From: Paragemmobacter ruber
GTDB lineage: Bacteria; Pseudomonadota; Alphaproteobacteria; Rhodobacterales; Rhodobacteraceae
Length of the DNA stretch: 64,000 bases
Direction of reading: 5' to 3'
Assembly (NCBI RefSeq): GCF_009908315.1
Contig: NZ_JAAATW010000004.1
Span: forward strand, 1 to 64,000
The notes under the pieces were generated by a model. The model worked only from the letters and a program-made list of their open reading frames with translations. It had not been told where the DNA came from and searched no databases. Positions 46,196 through 54,581 of this stretch are shown piece after piece. The position numbers and the translations under genes were made by a program. Each line of letters begins with the position of its first letter. Within the stretch, counting starts at the first letter, position 1.

Positions 46196-46226
46196 CCATT
46201 CGTATATGTTCACTATGGGGGAAGTG

Positions 46227-46904
46227 ATGGAAGATCTCGACACCGCGTCCGAAGCCGCGTCCGACGCTGCTCTCCCCCGCTCCAAACCGGTGTTCAGCCA
46301 GGATCCCCACCGCGTCCGCGAACTGGCCGAACGCAATCTGGAAATGGCCATCGGCCGCTCCGTCCGCGCCTTCCGCCGCCAGCAGGGCATGACCGTGGCC
46401 GATCTCGCTTCGGTGACCGGTCTTTCGATCGGGATGCTGTCCAAGATCGAGAACGGCATCACTTCGCCCTCGCTCACCACCCTGCAGATCCTGTCACACG
46501 CCTTTTCTACCCCCATCACCTCCTTCTTCCGGGGCTATGAAGAACGGCGCGAGGTTCAGCACGTCAAGGCAGGCGAACATCTCGAAATCGAACGCCGCGG
46601 CACCCGCGCCGGGCATCAGTATCACCTCCTGGGTCATATCGGATCGAACAGTTCCGGCGTGGTGGTGGAACCCTACATCATCACCCTGACCACCGAGTCC
46701 GACACCTTCCCCGCCTTCCAGCATGACGGGATCGAGCTTCTCTTCATGCTCGAAGGCGAAGTCACCTATCGCCATGGCGACAGCCTCTTCCACCTCGAAC
46801 CCGGCGACAGCCTGTTCTTCGATGCCGATGCGCCGCATGGGCCGGAAGTGCTCGTGAAACTCCCCGCCCGCTATCTGTCGATCATCAGCTACCCGCAGGC
46901 CTGA
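46227..46904 (+). CDS. XRE-family regulator with C-terminal cupin domain
   Basis: A 225-aa regulator: helix-turn-helix at about residues 43-98 (VRAFRRQQGMTVADLASVTGLSIGMLSKIENGITSPS) and a cupin sensor from about 115 (HDGIELLFMLEGEVTYRHG, LEPGDSLFFDADAPHG). It lies between mgdABCD and mgsABC/gmaS, so it is the likely switch for methylamine use. Starts at 46206, 46215 and 46227 are all in frame; 46227 is preferred for the GGGGA ribosome site four bases upstream. The effector bound by the cupin is unknown, perhaps a pathway intermediate. Confidence 0.88.
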   Translation: MEDLDTASEAASDAALPRSKPVFSQDPHRVRELAERNLEMAIGRSVRAFRRQQGMTVADLASVTGLSIGMLSKIENGITSPSLTTLQILSHAFSTPITSFFRGYEERREVQHVKAGEHLEIERRGTRAGHQYHLLGHIGSNSSGVVVEPYIITLTTESDTFPAFQHDGIELLFMLEGEVTYRHGDSLFHLEPGDSLFFDADAPHGPEVLVKLPARYLSIISYPQA

Positions 46905-46946
46905 AAGTCGCCCGTAATCGAACCGGCACTGCCTCGGCATGCCGGG

Positions 46947-46988
46947 CATTGCCCATTTTTTACACGTTCCAAAGAAATTCATTGCCCA
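46947..46988. promoter_or_regulatory. Direct repeat CATTGCCCA x2 upstream of mgsA
   Basis: Two identical 9-base copies of CATTGCCCA at 46947-46955 and 46980-46988, 33 bases apart (about three helical turns), in the 171-base region before mgsA. Each is followed by an A/T-rich run (T6 at 46956-46961; TTAAAAAA at 46993-47000). Likely binding sites of the locus regulator, by position. Confidence 0.5.
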
Positions 46989-47075
46989 GCAGTTAAAAAA
47001 GTTTCTTGCCAGTTGAGCGGCGACACCTTCGATGCTAGCTTCCTCTCAAGCAGACGAAGCAGAGGAGTCGACGCC

Positions 47076-47972
47076 ATGTGCGGAATCGTCGGTCTTTTCC
47101 TGAAAGACCCCAAGCTGGAACCGCAACTCGGTGCCATGCTCACCGACATGCTCATCACCATGACGGACCGCGGCCCCGACAGCGCCGGGATCGCCATCTA
47201 TGGCCGCCCCGAAAAGGGCAAGGCCAAGCTGACCGTGCAATCCGCCAACCCGGATGCCGATTTTGCGACCTTGGCCGATGATCTGGGCAAGGCCATCGCG
47301 GGCAAGGTGACCGGCGTGGTCAAGGACACCCACATGGTCCTCGAACTGCCCGAGGATCGGCTGGAAGCCGCACGCCATGCCATGCGCGATCTGCGCCCCA
47401 AGGCAAAGGTCATGTCGGCGGGCGAAGGCATTGAAATCTACAAGGAAGTCGGCCTTCCCAAAGATGTTGCCGCGCGCTTCGAAGTCTCGCGCATGTCCGG
47501 CACCCATGGCATCGGCCACACCCGCATGGCCACCGAATCCGCCGTCACCACCATGGGCGCACACCCCTTCTCCACCGGCGCGGACCAGTGCCTCGTGCAC
47601 AACGGCTCGCTCTCCAACCACAACTCCGTCCGCCGCGTGCTGCGTCAGGCGGGCATGACGTTCGAGACGGAAAACGACACCGAAGTCGCCGCCGCCTTCA
47701 TCAGCCACAAGCTGCAAGAAGGCGCCAAACTGGGCGAGGCGATGGAGGCCACGCTGACCGACCTCGACGGTTTCTTCACCTTCGTCGTCGGCACAAAAAA
47801 CGGCTTTGGCGTTGTCCGCGATCCGATCGCCTGCAAACCCGCCGTCATGGCCGAAACCGATCAATACGTGGCCTTCGGCTCCGAATACCGCGCGATGGTC
47901 AACCTGCCGGGCATCGACAACGCCCGCGTCTGGGAACCCGAACCCGCCACTGTCTATTTCTGGGAACGCTGA
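47076..47972 (+). CDS. mgsA: N-methylglutamate synthase subunit A (GlxB-like class II amidotransferase)
   Basis: A 298-aa Ntn-type glutamine amidotransferase. Cys2, exposed after Met removal (MCGIVGLF), is the nucleophile; further family motifs are DRGPDSAG near residue 33, GIGHTRMATES near 147 and VHNGSLSNHNS near 175. In this pathway it releases methylamine from gamma-glutamylmethylamide (or ammonia from glutamine) for the synthase. The ATG at 47076 is fixed by the catalytic Cys and an AGAGGAG ribosome site. It leads the mgsABC-gmaS set and is followed after five bases by mgsB. Confidence 0.92.
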   Translation: MCGIVGLFLKDPKLEPQLGAMLTDMLITMTDRGPDSAGIAIYGRPEKGKAKLTVQSANPDADFATLADDLGKAIAGKVTGVVKDTHMVLELPEDRLEAARHAMRDLRPKAKVMSAGEGIEIYKEVGLPKDVAARFEVSRMSGTHGIGHTRMATESAVTTMGAHPFSTGADQCLVHNGSLSNHNSVRRVLRQAGMTFETENDTEVAAAFISHKLQEGAKLGEAMEATLTDLDGFFTFVVGTKNGFGVVRDPIACKPAVMAETDQYVAFGSEYRAMVNLPGIDNARVWEPEPATVYFWER

Positions 47973-47977
47973 GAACC

Positions 47978-48667
47978 ATGCAGACATTCGATCTCGCCGC
48001 CCAAGGGCTGCGCGCGCTGAACTCCACGCTCCATGGCCTCAAGGGCCAGACGAACCAGACCGCCTGGGAAATCATCAACCCAAAAGGCGCACATGCCATC
48101 GCCGTGGGCCTTGATGCCCCCGTCGATGTCACCGTGCGCGGCTCCACCGGGTATTACTGCGCCGGGATGAACAAACAGGCGACCGTCCGCGTGAAGGGCT
48201 CTGCCGGCCCGGGCGTGGCGGAAAACATGATGTCCGGCACCGTCATCATCGACGGCGACGCCAGCCAATATGCAGGCGCCACCGGGCGCGGCGGCCTTCT
48301 CGTCATCAAGGGCAACGCCTCCTCGCGCTGCGGGATTTCGATGAAGGGCATCGACATCGTGGTCCATGGCAGTATCGGCCACATGTCCGCCTTCATGGCC
48401 CAGTCGGGCAACATGGTCGTCCTCGGCGATGCGGGCGAAGCGCTGGGCGACAGCCTCTATGAGGCGCGCCTTTTCGTGCGCGGCTCGGTCAAATCCCTCG
48501 GCGCCGACTGCATCGAAAAAGAAATGCGCCCCGAACACCTCGCCCTGCTGGCCGATCTGCTGAAACGCGGCGAGGCCGACCATCTGGCGAAACCCGAGGA
48601 ATTCAAACGCTACGGTTCCGCCCGCAAGCTTTACACCTTCAATATCGACAACGCATCGTCCTACTGA
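47978..48667 (+). CDS. mgsB: N-methylglutamate synthase subunit B (GlxC-like GXGXG domain)
   Basis: A 229-aa protein made almost wholly of the glutamate-synthase C-terminal beta-helix (GXGXG) fold: repeated glycine turns such as VRGSTGYYCAGMNKQATV, IDGDASQYAGATGRGGLLVIKGNASSRCG and VHGSIGHMSAFMAQSGNMVVLGDAGEALGDSLYEA. It has no catalytic residue of its own and scaffolds the channel between the amidotransferase and synthase subunits. The gene starts five bases after mgsA and ends 13 bases before mgsC. Confidence 0.92.
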   Translation: MQTFDLAAQGLRALNSTLHGLKGQTNQTAWEIINPKGAHAIAVGLDAPVDVTVRGSTGYYCAGMNKQATVRVKGSAGPGVAENMMSGTVIIDGDASQYAGATGRGGLLVIKGNASSRCGISMKGIDIVVHGSIGHMSAFMAQSGNMVVLGDAGEALGDSLYEARLFVRGSVKSLGADCIEKEMRPEHLALLADLLKRGEADHLAKPEEFKRYGSARKLYTFNIDNASSY

Positions 48668-48680
48668 GGCCGCAAGAAGA

Positions 48681-50009
48681 ATGTCCGATTTTCCCCGTAC
48701 GCCGCCCAAGCAGTCGTGGACCTTCTCCAACGACATCAACGCCGAAATCCGCCGCGCCGCCGCCACCGGCATCTATGACATCCGCGGCGGTGGATCGAAG
48801 CGCAAGCTGCCGCATTTCGACGACCTCCTGTTCCTCGGGGCCTCGATCTCGCGCTACCCGCTGGAAGGGTATCGTGAAAGATGCGCGACCGACGTCTGGC
48901 TCGGCACCCGCTATGCCAAGAATCCGATCCACCTCGACATTCCCATCACCATCGCGGGCATGTCCTTCGGCGCCCTTTCCGGCCCCGCGAAGGAAGCCTT
49001 GGGTCGCGGCGCCTCGGCCGCTGGCACCTCCACCACCACCGGCGATGGCGGCATGACGGAAGAGGAACGCGGTCACTCCAAAACCCTCGTCTACCAATAC
49101 CTGCCGTCGCGTTACGGCATGAACCCCGACGACCTGCGCCGCGCCGACGCGATCGAGGTCGTGGTGGGGCAGGGGGCCAAGCCCGGCGGCGGCGGCATGC
49201 TCCTCGGCCAAAAAATCTCTGACCGCGTCGCCCAGATGCGCAACCTGCCCAAAGGCATCGACCAGCGTTCCGCCTGCCGCCACCCGGATTGGACTGGGCC
49301 GGACGATCTTGAAATCAAGATCCTCGAACTGCGCGAAATCACCGATTGGGAAAAGCCGATCTATGTAAAGGTCGGCGGCGCGCGCCCCTATTACGACACC
49401 GCCCTTGCGGTGAAGGCCGGGGCGGATGTGGTGGTGCTCGATGGGATGCAGGGCGGCACCGCCGCCACACAGGACGTCTTCATCGAAAACGTCGGCATGC
49501 CCATCCTCGCCTGCATCCCGCAGGCCGTGAAGGCGCTGCAAGACCTTGGCATGCACCGCAAGGTGCAACTCATCGTATCGGGCGGCATCCGCACCGGGGC
49601 CGATGTGGCCAAGGCCATGGCGCTGGGCGCCGATGCCGTTGCCATCGGCACCGCCGCCCTCATCGCGCTGGGTGACAACGACCCTGCCTATGAGGCGGAA
49701 TACAACAAGCTTGGCACCACCGCAGGCGCCTATGACGACTGGCACGAAGGCAAGGATCCGGCCGGCATCACCACGCAGGACCCCGAACTCTTCAAGCGTT
49801 TCGACCCCATTCTCGGCGGCCGCCGCCTGAAGAACTACCTCAAGGTGATGACGCTGGAAGCGCAGACCATCGCCCGCGCCTGCGGCAAGAACCACCTCCA
49901 CAACCTCGAACCCGAAGACCTCTGCGCCCTCTCCATCGAAGCCGCCGCCATGGCCGGCGTCCCGCTGGCGGGCACCAATTGGATACCGGGCCGCAACGGC
50001 GGTTTCTGA
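48681..50009 (+). CDS. mgsC: N-methylglutamate synthase subunit C (GlxD-like, GltS domain)
   Basis: A 442-aa FMN-binding TIM barrel of the glutamate synthase alpha-domain family. Key segments: IAGMSFGALSGPAKEALGRGA near residue 95, STTTGDGGMTEEE, VVGQGAKPGGGGMLLG near 160, and VVLDGMQGGTAATQDVF plus SGGIRTGADVAKAMALGADAVAIGT for FMN phosphate binding. It reduces the imine from 2-oxoglutarate and methylamine to give N-methylglutamate. The Cys-x5-Cys-x4-Cys 3Fe-4S motif of GltB is not seen. It is followed after 45 bases by gmaS. Confidence 0.92.
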   Translation: MSDFPRTPPKQSWTFSNDINAEIRRAAATGIYDIRGGGSKRKLPHFDDLLFLGASISRYPLEGYRERCATDVWLGTRYAKNPIHLDIPITIAGMSFGALSGPAKEALGRGASAAGTSTTTGDGGMTEEERGHSKTLVYQYLPSRYGMNPDDLRRADAIEVVVGQGAKPGGGGMLLGQKISDRVAQMRNLPKGIDQRSACRHPDWTGPDDLEIKILELREITDWEKPIYVKVGGARPYYDTALAVKAGADVVVLDGMQGGTAATQDVFIENVGMPILACIPQAVKALQDLGMHRKVQLIVSGGIRTGADVAKAMALGADAVAIGTAALIALGDNDPAYEAEYNKLGTTAGAYDDWHEGKDPAGITTQDPELFKRFDPILGGRRLKNYLKVMTLEAQTIARACGKNHLHNLEPEDLCALSIEAAAMAGVPLAGTNWIPGRNGGF

Positions 50010-50054
50010 CAACAACGGCACAAAGCCGATCTGAATAAGGACAGGGAGCTAGAC

Positions 50055-51362
50055 ATGGCCAAAGACCTCGCCAAATGGGCCAAGGACAAGGGCGTCAAAT
50101 ACTTCATGATCTCCTACACCGATCTTTTCGGTGGTCAGCGCGCGAAACTCGTGCCGACGCAGGCGATCAATGACATGGCCGAGGAAGGGGCAGGTTTCGC
50201 AGGCTTCGCCACCTGGCTCGACCTCACCCCCGCCCATCCGGACCTGATGGCCGTGCCGGACCCCGACTCGGTCATTCAACTGCCGTGGAAGAAGGACGTG
50301 GCCTGGGTTGCCGCCCGCGCCACGATGGAAGGCGCGCTGGTCGATCAGGCCCCGCGCAACGTGCTCGAAAAGCTGATCGCCGAAGCCGCCAAGGAAGGCC
50401 TGCGCGTCAAGACGGGGGTGGAGCCTGAATTCTTCATCCTCAACGCCGAAGGCACCGCCGCGTCAGACATCTACGACACCGCGGAAAAGCCCTGCTACGA
50501 TCAGCAGGCCGTCATGCGCCGCTACGACGTGATCTCCGAGATCTGCGATTACATGCTCGAAATGGGGTGGGAACCCTACCAGAACGACCATGAAGACGCG
50601 ATCGGCCAGTTCGAGATGAACTGGAAATACGACGACGCCCTGCAAACCGCCGACAAACACAGCTTCTTCAAGTTCATGGTGAAGTCGGTGTCGGAAAAGC
50701 ACGGCTTCCGCGCCACCTTCATGCCGAAACCCTTCAAGGGCCTCACCGGCTCGGGCTGCCATGCCCATATCTCGGTCTGGTCGCTGGACGGCAAGAAGAA
50801 CGCCTTCTCCGACCCGTCGAAGGAACTGTCGCTGTCGGATCAGGGCCGCAACTTCCTCGGCGGGATCATGAAACACGCCTCGGCGCTGGCCGCGATCTGC
50901 AACCCGACGGTGAACAGCTACAAGCGCATCAACGCGCCCCGCACCTCGTCCGGCGCGACATGGGCCCCCAATACGGTGACATGGACGGGCAACAACCGCA
51001 CGCACATGGTCCGCGTCCCCGGCCCCGGCCGGTTCGAACTGCGCCTGCCCGATGGCGCGGCCAACCCCTACCTCCTGCAGGCCGTCATCATCGCAGCTGG
51101 CCTTGATGGCGTCCGCACAAAGGCCGATCCCGGTCGTCGCTACGACATCGACATGTATCAGCAGGGCCATACCGTGAAGGGCGCGCCGAAGCTGCCGCTG
51201 AACCTGCTCGATGCGCTGCGCGAATACGACAAGGACAAGACGCTGAAAGCGATGATGGGCGAGGAATTCTCCTCTGCCTACCTCAAGCTCAAGACGCAGG
51301 AATGGAACAGCTACGTCTCTCACTTCTCCCGCTGGGAGCATGAGAACACGCTGGATATCTGA
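50055..51362 (+). CDS. gmaS: Gamma-glutamylmethylamide synthetase (glutamine synthetase type III-like)
   Basis: A 435-aa glutamine-synthetase-fold ligase that uses ATP to join glutamate and methylamine. Glutamine synthetase features are seen: YFMISYTDLFGGQRAKL at the beta-grasp start, EPEFFIL (metal Glu) near 120, NDHEDAIGQFEMNW near 177, FMPKPF near 221, GSGCHAHIS with the ATP-site His near 230, and the arginine-rich NNRTHMVRVPG and RFELRLPD. Chain length and the run with mgsABC and mgdABCD favour GmaS over an ordinary GlnT. It is the last gene of the locus and ends at a clear terminator. Confidence 0.9.
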   Translation: MAKDLAKWAKDKGVKYFMISYTDLFGGQRAKLVPTQAINDMAEEGAGFAGFATWLDLTPAHPDLMAVPDPDSVIQLPWKKDVAWVAARATMEGALVDQAPRNVLEKLIAEAAKEGLRVKTGVEPEFFILNAEGTAASDIYDTAEKPCYDQQAVMRRYDVISEICDYMLEMGWEPYQNDHEDAIGQFEMNWKYDDALQTADKHSFFKFMVKSVSEKHGFRATFMPKPFKGLTGSGCHAHISVWSLDGKKNAFSDPSKELSLSDQGRNFLGGIMKHASALAAICNPTVNSYKRINAPRTSSGATWAPNTVTWTGNNRTHMVRVPGPGRFELRLPDGAANPYLLQAVIIAAGLDGVRTKADPGRRYDIDMYQQGHTVKGAPKLPLNLLDALREYDKDKTLKAMMGEEFSSAYLKLKTQEWNSYVSHFSRWEHENTLDI

Positions 51363-51390
51363 CGCCCGCGCCGCATCCGTGTCATCCATC

Positions 51391-51421
51391 CCCGCCGGAG
51401 CAATCCGGCGGGTTTCTTTTT
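51391..51421 (+). terminator. Rho-independent terminator after gmaS
   Basis: Perfect 8-bp GC stem, CCCGCCGG at 51391-51398 and CCGGCGGG at 51405-51412, loop AGCAAT, followed by TTTCTTTTT. It lies 28 bases after the gmaS stop and closes the methylamine locus. Confidence 0.9.
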
Positions 51422-51447
51422 GCCGCCCGATGCGCTATATGGACTAG

Positions 51448-51457
51448 CCTAGCTAGG
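51448..51457. promoter_or_regulatory. Palindromic operator candidate of the Phd/PIN module
   Basis: The perfect 10-base palindrome CCTAGCTAGG lies 8 bases before the antitoxin start and just downstream of a CTATAT -10-like element (51435-51440). Phd/YefM antitoxins repress their own promoter through such palindromes. Confidence 0.5.
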
Positions 51458-51465
51458 GTAATCCG

Positions 51466-51696
51466 ATGCAATACAACATCCACGCCGCAAAGACCCAACT
51501 GTCGCGCCTGATCGAATCCGCCCTTGCCGGCGAAGACGTCGTCATCGCCCGCGACTCGCAGCCCGTCGTCCGTCTGGTTCCGATCCCGCAATGCGGCTTT
51601 CACCTCGGCCTGCTTGCAGGGCAACTCGGGACGCCGCCCGACTTCCTCGCCCCCCTTTCCCCCGAAGAACTCGACGGGTGGGAGCCCCGCGATTGA
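51466..51696 (+). CDS. Type II antitoxin, Phd/YefM family
   Basis: A 76-aa antitoxin. The N-terminal Phd fold is clear (NIHAAKTQLSRLIESALAGEDVVIARDSQPVVRLVPI, residues 4-40); the C-terminal part (LGTPPDFLAPLSPEELDGWE) is the acidic toxin-binding tail. It represses its own promoter and neutralises the PIN toxin encoded next, with which its stop overlaps (TTGA). Confidence 0.9.
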   Translation: MQYNIHAAKTQLSRLIESALAGEDVVIARDSQPVVRLVPIPQCGFHLGLLAGQLGTPPDFLAPLSPEELDGWEPRD

Positions 51697-52082
51697 CCGC
51701 CATCCTCCTCGACACCCATGCATGGGTCTGGTCCCTGTCGGGTGACGAAAACCTCTCCCCCCGCGCCCGCGCCCTGATCACGGGCGCAACCTCGGTTCAG
51801 GTCAGCCCCATCACCTTCTTTGAAATCGGCCAGAAAGTGCGCCTCGGCAAATGGCCCGAGATGGAGCGTCATGTCCACGACCTCTCCGCCATTCTCAACC
51901 GTCAGGGTGGCAGTCCCGCCCCCCTGACGCCCGACATCTGCCTGCGTGCCGCGACCATGCCATGGGATCACCGCGATCCCTTCGACCGCATCCTCGCCGC
52001 GACCTGCGAAGTCACGGGCCTTCTCCTGATCTCCAAAGACCCCGCCTTTGCAACCCTGCCGGACCTTCCCTGTTTCTGGTGA
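51693..52082 (+). CDS. PIN-domain (VapC-like) toxin
   Basis: A 129-aa PIN-domain ribonuclease toxin. The acidic metal-binding set is Asp7 (LLDTHAW), Glu44 (FFEIGQ), Asp95/Asp98 (DPFDRILAA) and Asp116 (SKDPAF). The start is read as the TTG at 51693, overlapping the antitoxin stop; a GTG at 51678 is the alternative. This coupling ensures the antitoxin is made first. Confidence 0.88.
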   Translation: MTAILLDTHAWVWSLSGDENLSPRARALITGATSVQVSPITFFEIGQKVRLGKWPEMERHVHDLSAILNRQGGSPAPLTPDICLRAATMPWDHRDPFDRILAATCEVTGLLLISKDPAFATLPDLPCFW

Positions 52083-52103
52083 CTTGCCGGAAGTCCCCGA
52101 TGA

Positions 52104-52122
52104 AATTATACAACGTATAATT
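52104..52122. promoter_or_regulatory. Palindromic operator/promoter of RibD-like and TetR genes
   Basis: Perfect 8-bp arms AATTATAC (52104-52111) and GTATAATT (52115-52122) around a 3-base spacer. The right arm contains a consensus -10 TATAAT at 52116-52121, 17 bases before the ATG. It is likely the operator of the TetR regulator encoded second in this pair. Confidence 0.6.
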
Positions 52123-52138
52123 AAATCGGAACCTCCCC

Positions 52139-52684
52139 ATGCTTCCCACCACCGGCCCCACCACCGGCCACGTCTTCATCGCCACCAGCCTCGATGGCTT
52201 CATCGCTCGCCCCGACGGCAGCCTCGACTGGCTGCTCTCGCGCGATGACCCGACCGAAGACCATGGCTATGACGCCTTCATCGCCGGAATGGATTGCATC
52301 GTCATGGGGCGCGGCAGCTTCGAGACGATCCTGCAGTTCGCCCACTGGCCCTACACGCTTCCGGTCCTTGTCCTGTCCCGCAGCCTGCGCTCCATCCCCG
52401 ACCACCTGCAAGGCAAAGTCACCCTCGCCAACCTCTCCCCAAACCGGGCGATGGACCACCTCGCCGCCCAAGGCCACCGCCGCGCCTATATCGACGGCGG
52501 CCAGATCATCCAATCCTTCCTCCGCGACGGCCTGATCGACACCCTGACGATCTCCACCGTCCCCGTCCTTCTGGGCCAAGGCCGCCCCCTCTTCGGCACC
52601 CTCCCCGCCGACATCGCGCTGACCCATGAGGCGACCACGGCCTTCCCCTCCGGCCTCGTCCAATCCACATGGCGCATCGCATGA
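52139..52684 (+). CDS. Dihydrofolate reductase family (RibD C-terminal-like) protein
   Basis: A 181-aa NADPH-dependent reductase fold (RibD_C/DHFR-like, as in YyaP/YwjB). It has the SLDGFIARPDGSLDWL start at about 18-32, MGRGSFE near 57, VLSRSLR near 77 and YIDGGQIIQSFLRDGLIDTLTIS near 117-138, all family motifs. Members are common next to a regulator, but their natural substrates are mostly unknown. The TetR gene starts within its stop (ATGA). Confidence 0.87.
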   Translation: MLPTTGPTTGHVFIATSLDGFIARPDGSLDWLLSRDDPTEDHGYDAFIAGMDCIVMGRGSFETILQFAHWPYTLPVLVLSRSLRSIPDHLQGKVTLANLSPNRAMDHLAAQGHRRAYIDGGQIIQSFLRDGLIDTLTISTVPVLLGQGRPLFGTLPADIALTHEATTAFPSGLVQSTWRIA

Positions 52685-53187
52685 CCGCAGGCCGCCCCAC
52701 CACCCCGCGCCTGACGCAGGACGCGATCCTGACCGAAGCCCTCGCCCTCCTCGACCAATCCGAAACCGCCCTGACAATCCGCGCCCTGGCGGCACGGATG
52801 AACGTCACCCCCATGGCGATCCAGCACCATATCGGCACCCGCGACGCCCTGATCCACAGCCTTGCCGACCGCACCTACAGGGGCGTCACGGGCACCACGA
52901 TCCGTGAACTCCTGACCGCCTACACCGCCACCATCCGCCGCCACCCAACCCTGACGCTCGCCCTCTTCCGCATCCCCGGCCCCCTACCGATAGGGGCGCA
53001 GCGCATCACCGACACGCTCGACGCGCTGCTCCGCCAGACCCTCCCCGAAGCCAAGGCCAAACTCTGGCGCGACATCCTCATCGACTGGGCGCATGGCATG
53101 GCTCTGGCGCAGGCCCCCGAAGACCCGCGCCCCGCGCTGGACGCCCTGCTGGGCGCCCTCAGCCCCGGATGTAATGCACGCCCGTGA
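52681..53187 (+). CDS. TetR/AcrR-family transcriptional regulator
   Basis: A 168-aa TetR-type repressor. The N-terminal HTH lies at about 10-55 (TQDAILTEALALLDQ, ALAARMNVTPMAIQHHIGTRDALIHSLAD); the C-terminal part is a divergent ligand domain. It is co-transcribed with the RibD-like gene (ATGA overlap) and probably represses both through the palindrome at 52104-52122. Its 3' end overlaps the convergent SHMT-like gene by 29 bases. Confidence 0.85.
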   Translation: MTAGRPTTPRLTQDAILTEALALLDQSETALTIRALAARMNVTPMAIQHHIGTRDALIHSLADRTYRGVTGTTIRELLTAYTATIRRHPTLTLALFRIPGPLPIGAQRITDTLDALLRQTLPEAKAKLWRDILIDWAHGMALAQAPEDPRPALDALLGALSPGCNARP

Positions 53188-54481
53188 ACCGCGCCCGCAT
53201 CTCGCGCACCCGCGCGGCCACGGCCCCCGGATCATTGCCCCGCAGCCCCTCGGCAATCAGCGCCGCCAGCGCCGGCGCATCCGCCACTGTCACCCCCCGG
53301 CGCACCAGCTCTGGCGTCCCGATCCGCAACCCGTTCAGATCGCCCTCCACCGCGGCAATCGGCAGCCCGATTCCGCAGGCCAGAAACCCCGCCTTCCGCA
53401 AGGTCTTGCTCGCCGCCTGACCGCCCCCGAACGCCGCCGCTTCCACCGCAAACTGATGGCTCGTCGTCATCCCCCGGTCGGCAGCAAAGACCGGCAGCCC
53501 CAACGCCGCCAACTCCCCCGCCAGCGCCCGCGCCAGATCCACCATCGCCTGCGCATAGGCCCGGCCATGCACCCGCCAGTCCAGAAGCGAAATCGCCAGA
53601 GCCGCCGACTTCGCCGCATCGAAATTGGCCGTCATCCCCGGAAAGGCGATCCGGTCCAGCCGCTCGGCAATCCCGGCATCCCGCGTCACGATCAACCCGC
53701 CCGCAGGCCCGCCAAGGCTCTTGTAGGTGCTCATCGTCATCAGATGCGCCCCCTCATCCAACGGGTTCGCCCAGACACCCCCGGCGATGATCCCGCATTG
53801 ATGCGCCGCATCGAACAGGACCCATGCCCCCACCTCATCCGCGATCGCCCGCACCTCGCGCACCGGATGGGGAAACAGGTTCAACGATCCGCCGATGGTG
53901 ATGATCTTCGGCCGTACCCGCAACGCCATCTCGCGCAGCGCGCCAAGGTCCACCGTATAGCCATCTGCATTGACCGGCGCGTCATGCGTCACCAACCTGT
54001 AAAGCCCCGCGCAGCCCGCCTTGTGATGCGTCACATGCCCGCCCACCGCTGGGGGCGGCGCGATGATCGTATCCCCCGCCTGCGCCAGCGCCATGAAGCC
54101 ATACAGGTTCGCCATCGCCCCCGACGCGCACCTGATCTCGGCGAACGAGGCGCCGAACACCTCTGCCGCCAGTTCCGCCGCGATGACCTCGATCTCCTCG
54201 ATCGCCTCCAGCCCCATCTCGTACTTGTCGCCCGGATAGCCCAGCGATGGCCGCGATCCCAACCCCCGCGCCAGCGCCGCCTCTGCCCGCGGGTTCATCA
54301 CATTGGTTGCGGGGTTCAGGTTGAAACACTCCCGGTCGTGGATATCGCTGTTCCAGGCCATCAGCGCCTCCAACCGCGCCTCCACCGCCTCGGCCGTCCC
54401 GGCAGCGGCCTGCGCGGCCAGCGTCATCACATGATCCTCGCAGGCGGCAGGCACCCAGCCGCGGCGTTCAAGATGGGTCAT
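53159..54481 (-). CDS. Serine hydroxymethyltransferase-like PLP enzyme
   Basis: A 440-aa fold-type I PLP enzyme of the SHMT family. Lys254 (STYKSLGGPAGG) is the cofactor lysine, Asp224 and His227 (FDAAHQCG) hold the pyridine ring, and HVTHHKAG near 149-156 matches the SHMT stacking histidine. The lead motif GYPGDKYEMG replaces the usual EGYPGKRYYGG, so substrate preference may differ. It is single and divergent from a LysR gene, not in a folate operon, which suggests a catabolic or aldolase-type SHMT paralogue (for example acting on another beta-hydroxy amino acid). Confidence 0.82.
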   Translation of the reverse strand: MTHLERRGWVPAACEDHVMTLAAQAAAGTAEAVEARLEALMAWNSDIHDRECFNLNPATNVMNPRAEAALARGLGSRPSLGYPGDKYEMGLEAIEEIEVIAAELAAEVFGASFAEIRCASGAMANLYGFMALAQAGDTIIAPPPAVGGHVTHHKAGCAGLYRLVTHDAPVNADGYTVDLGALREMALRVRPKIITIGGSLNLFPHPVREVRAIADEVGAWVLFDAAHQCGIIAGGVWANPLDEGAHLMTMSTYKSLGGPAGGLIVTRDAGIAERLDRIAFPGMTANFDAAKSAALAISLLDWRVHGRAYAQAMVDLARALAGELAALGLPVFAADRGMTTSHQFAVEAAAFGGGQAASKTLRKAGFLACGIGLPIAAVEGDLNGLRIGTPELVRRGVTVADAPALAALIAEGLRGNDPGAVAARVREMRARFTGVHYIRG

Positions 54482-54581
54482 CGGCGGAAACTCCTCTGTT
54501 GCCCGCCCATCCGACCACCATCCCCCCTTGCCCGCAAATCAGAAATGCGGAAATCTAGGCTCAGAAAATCTAAGTCTTGCG

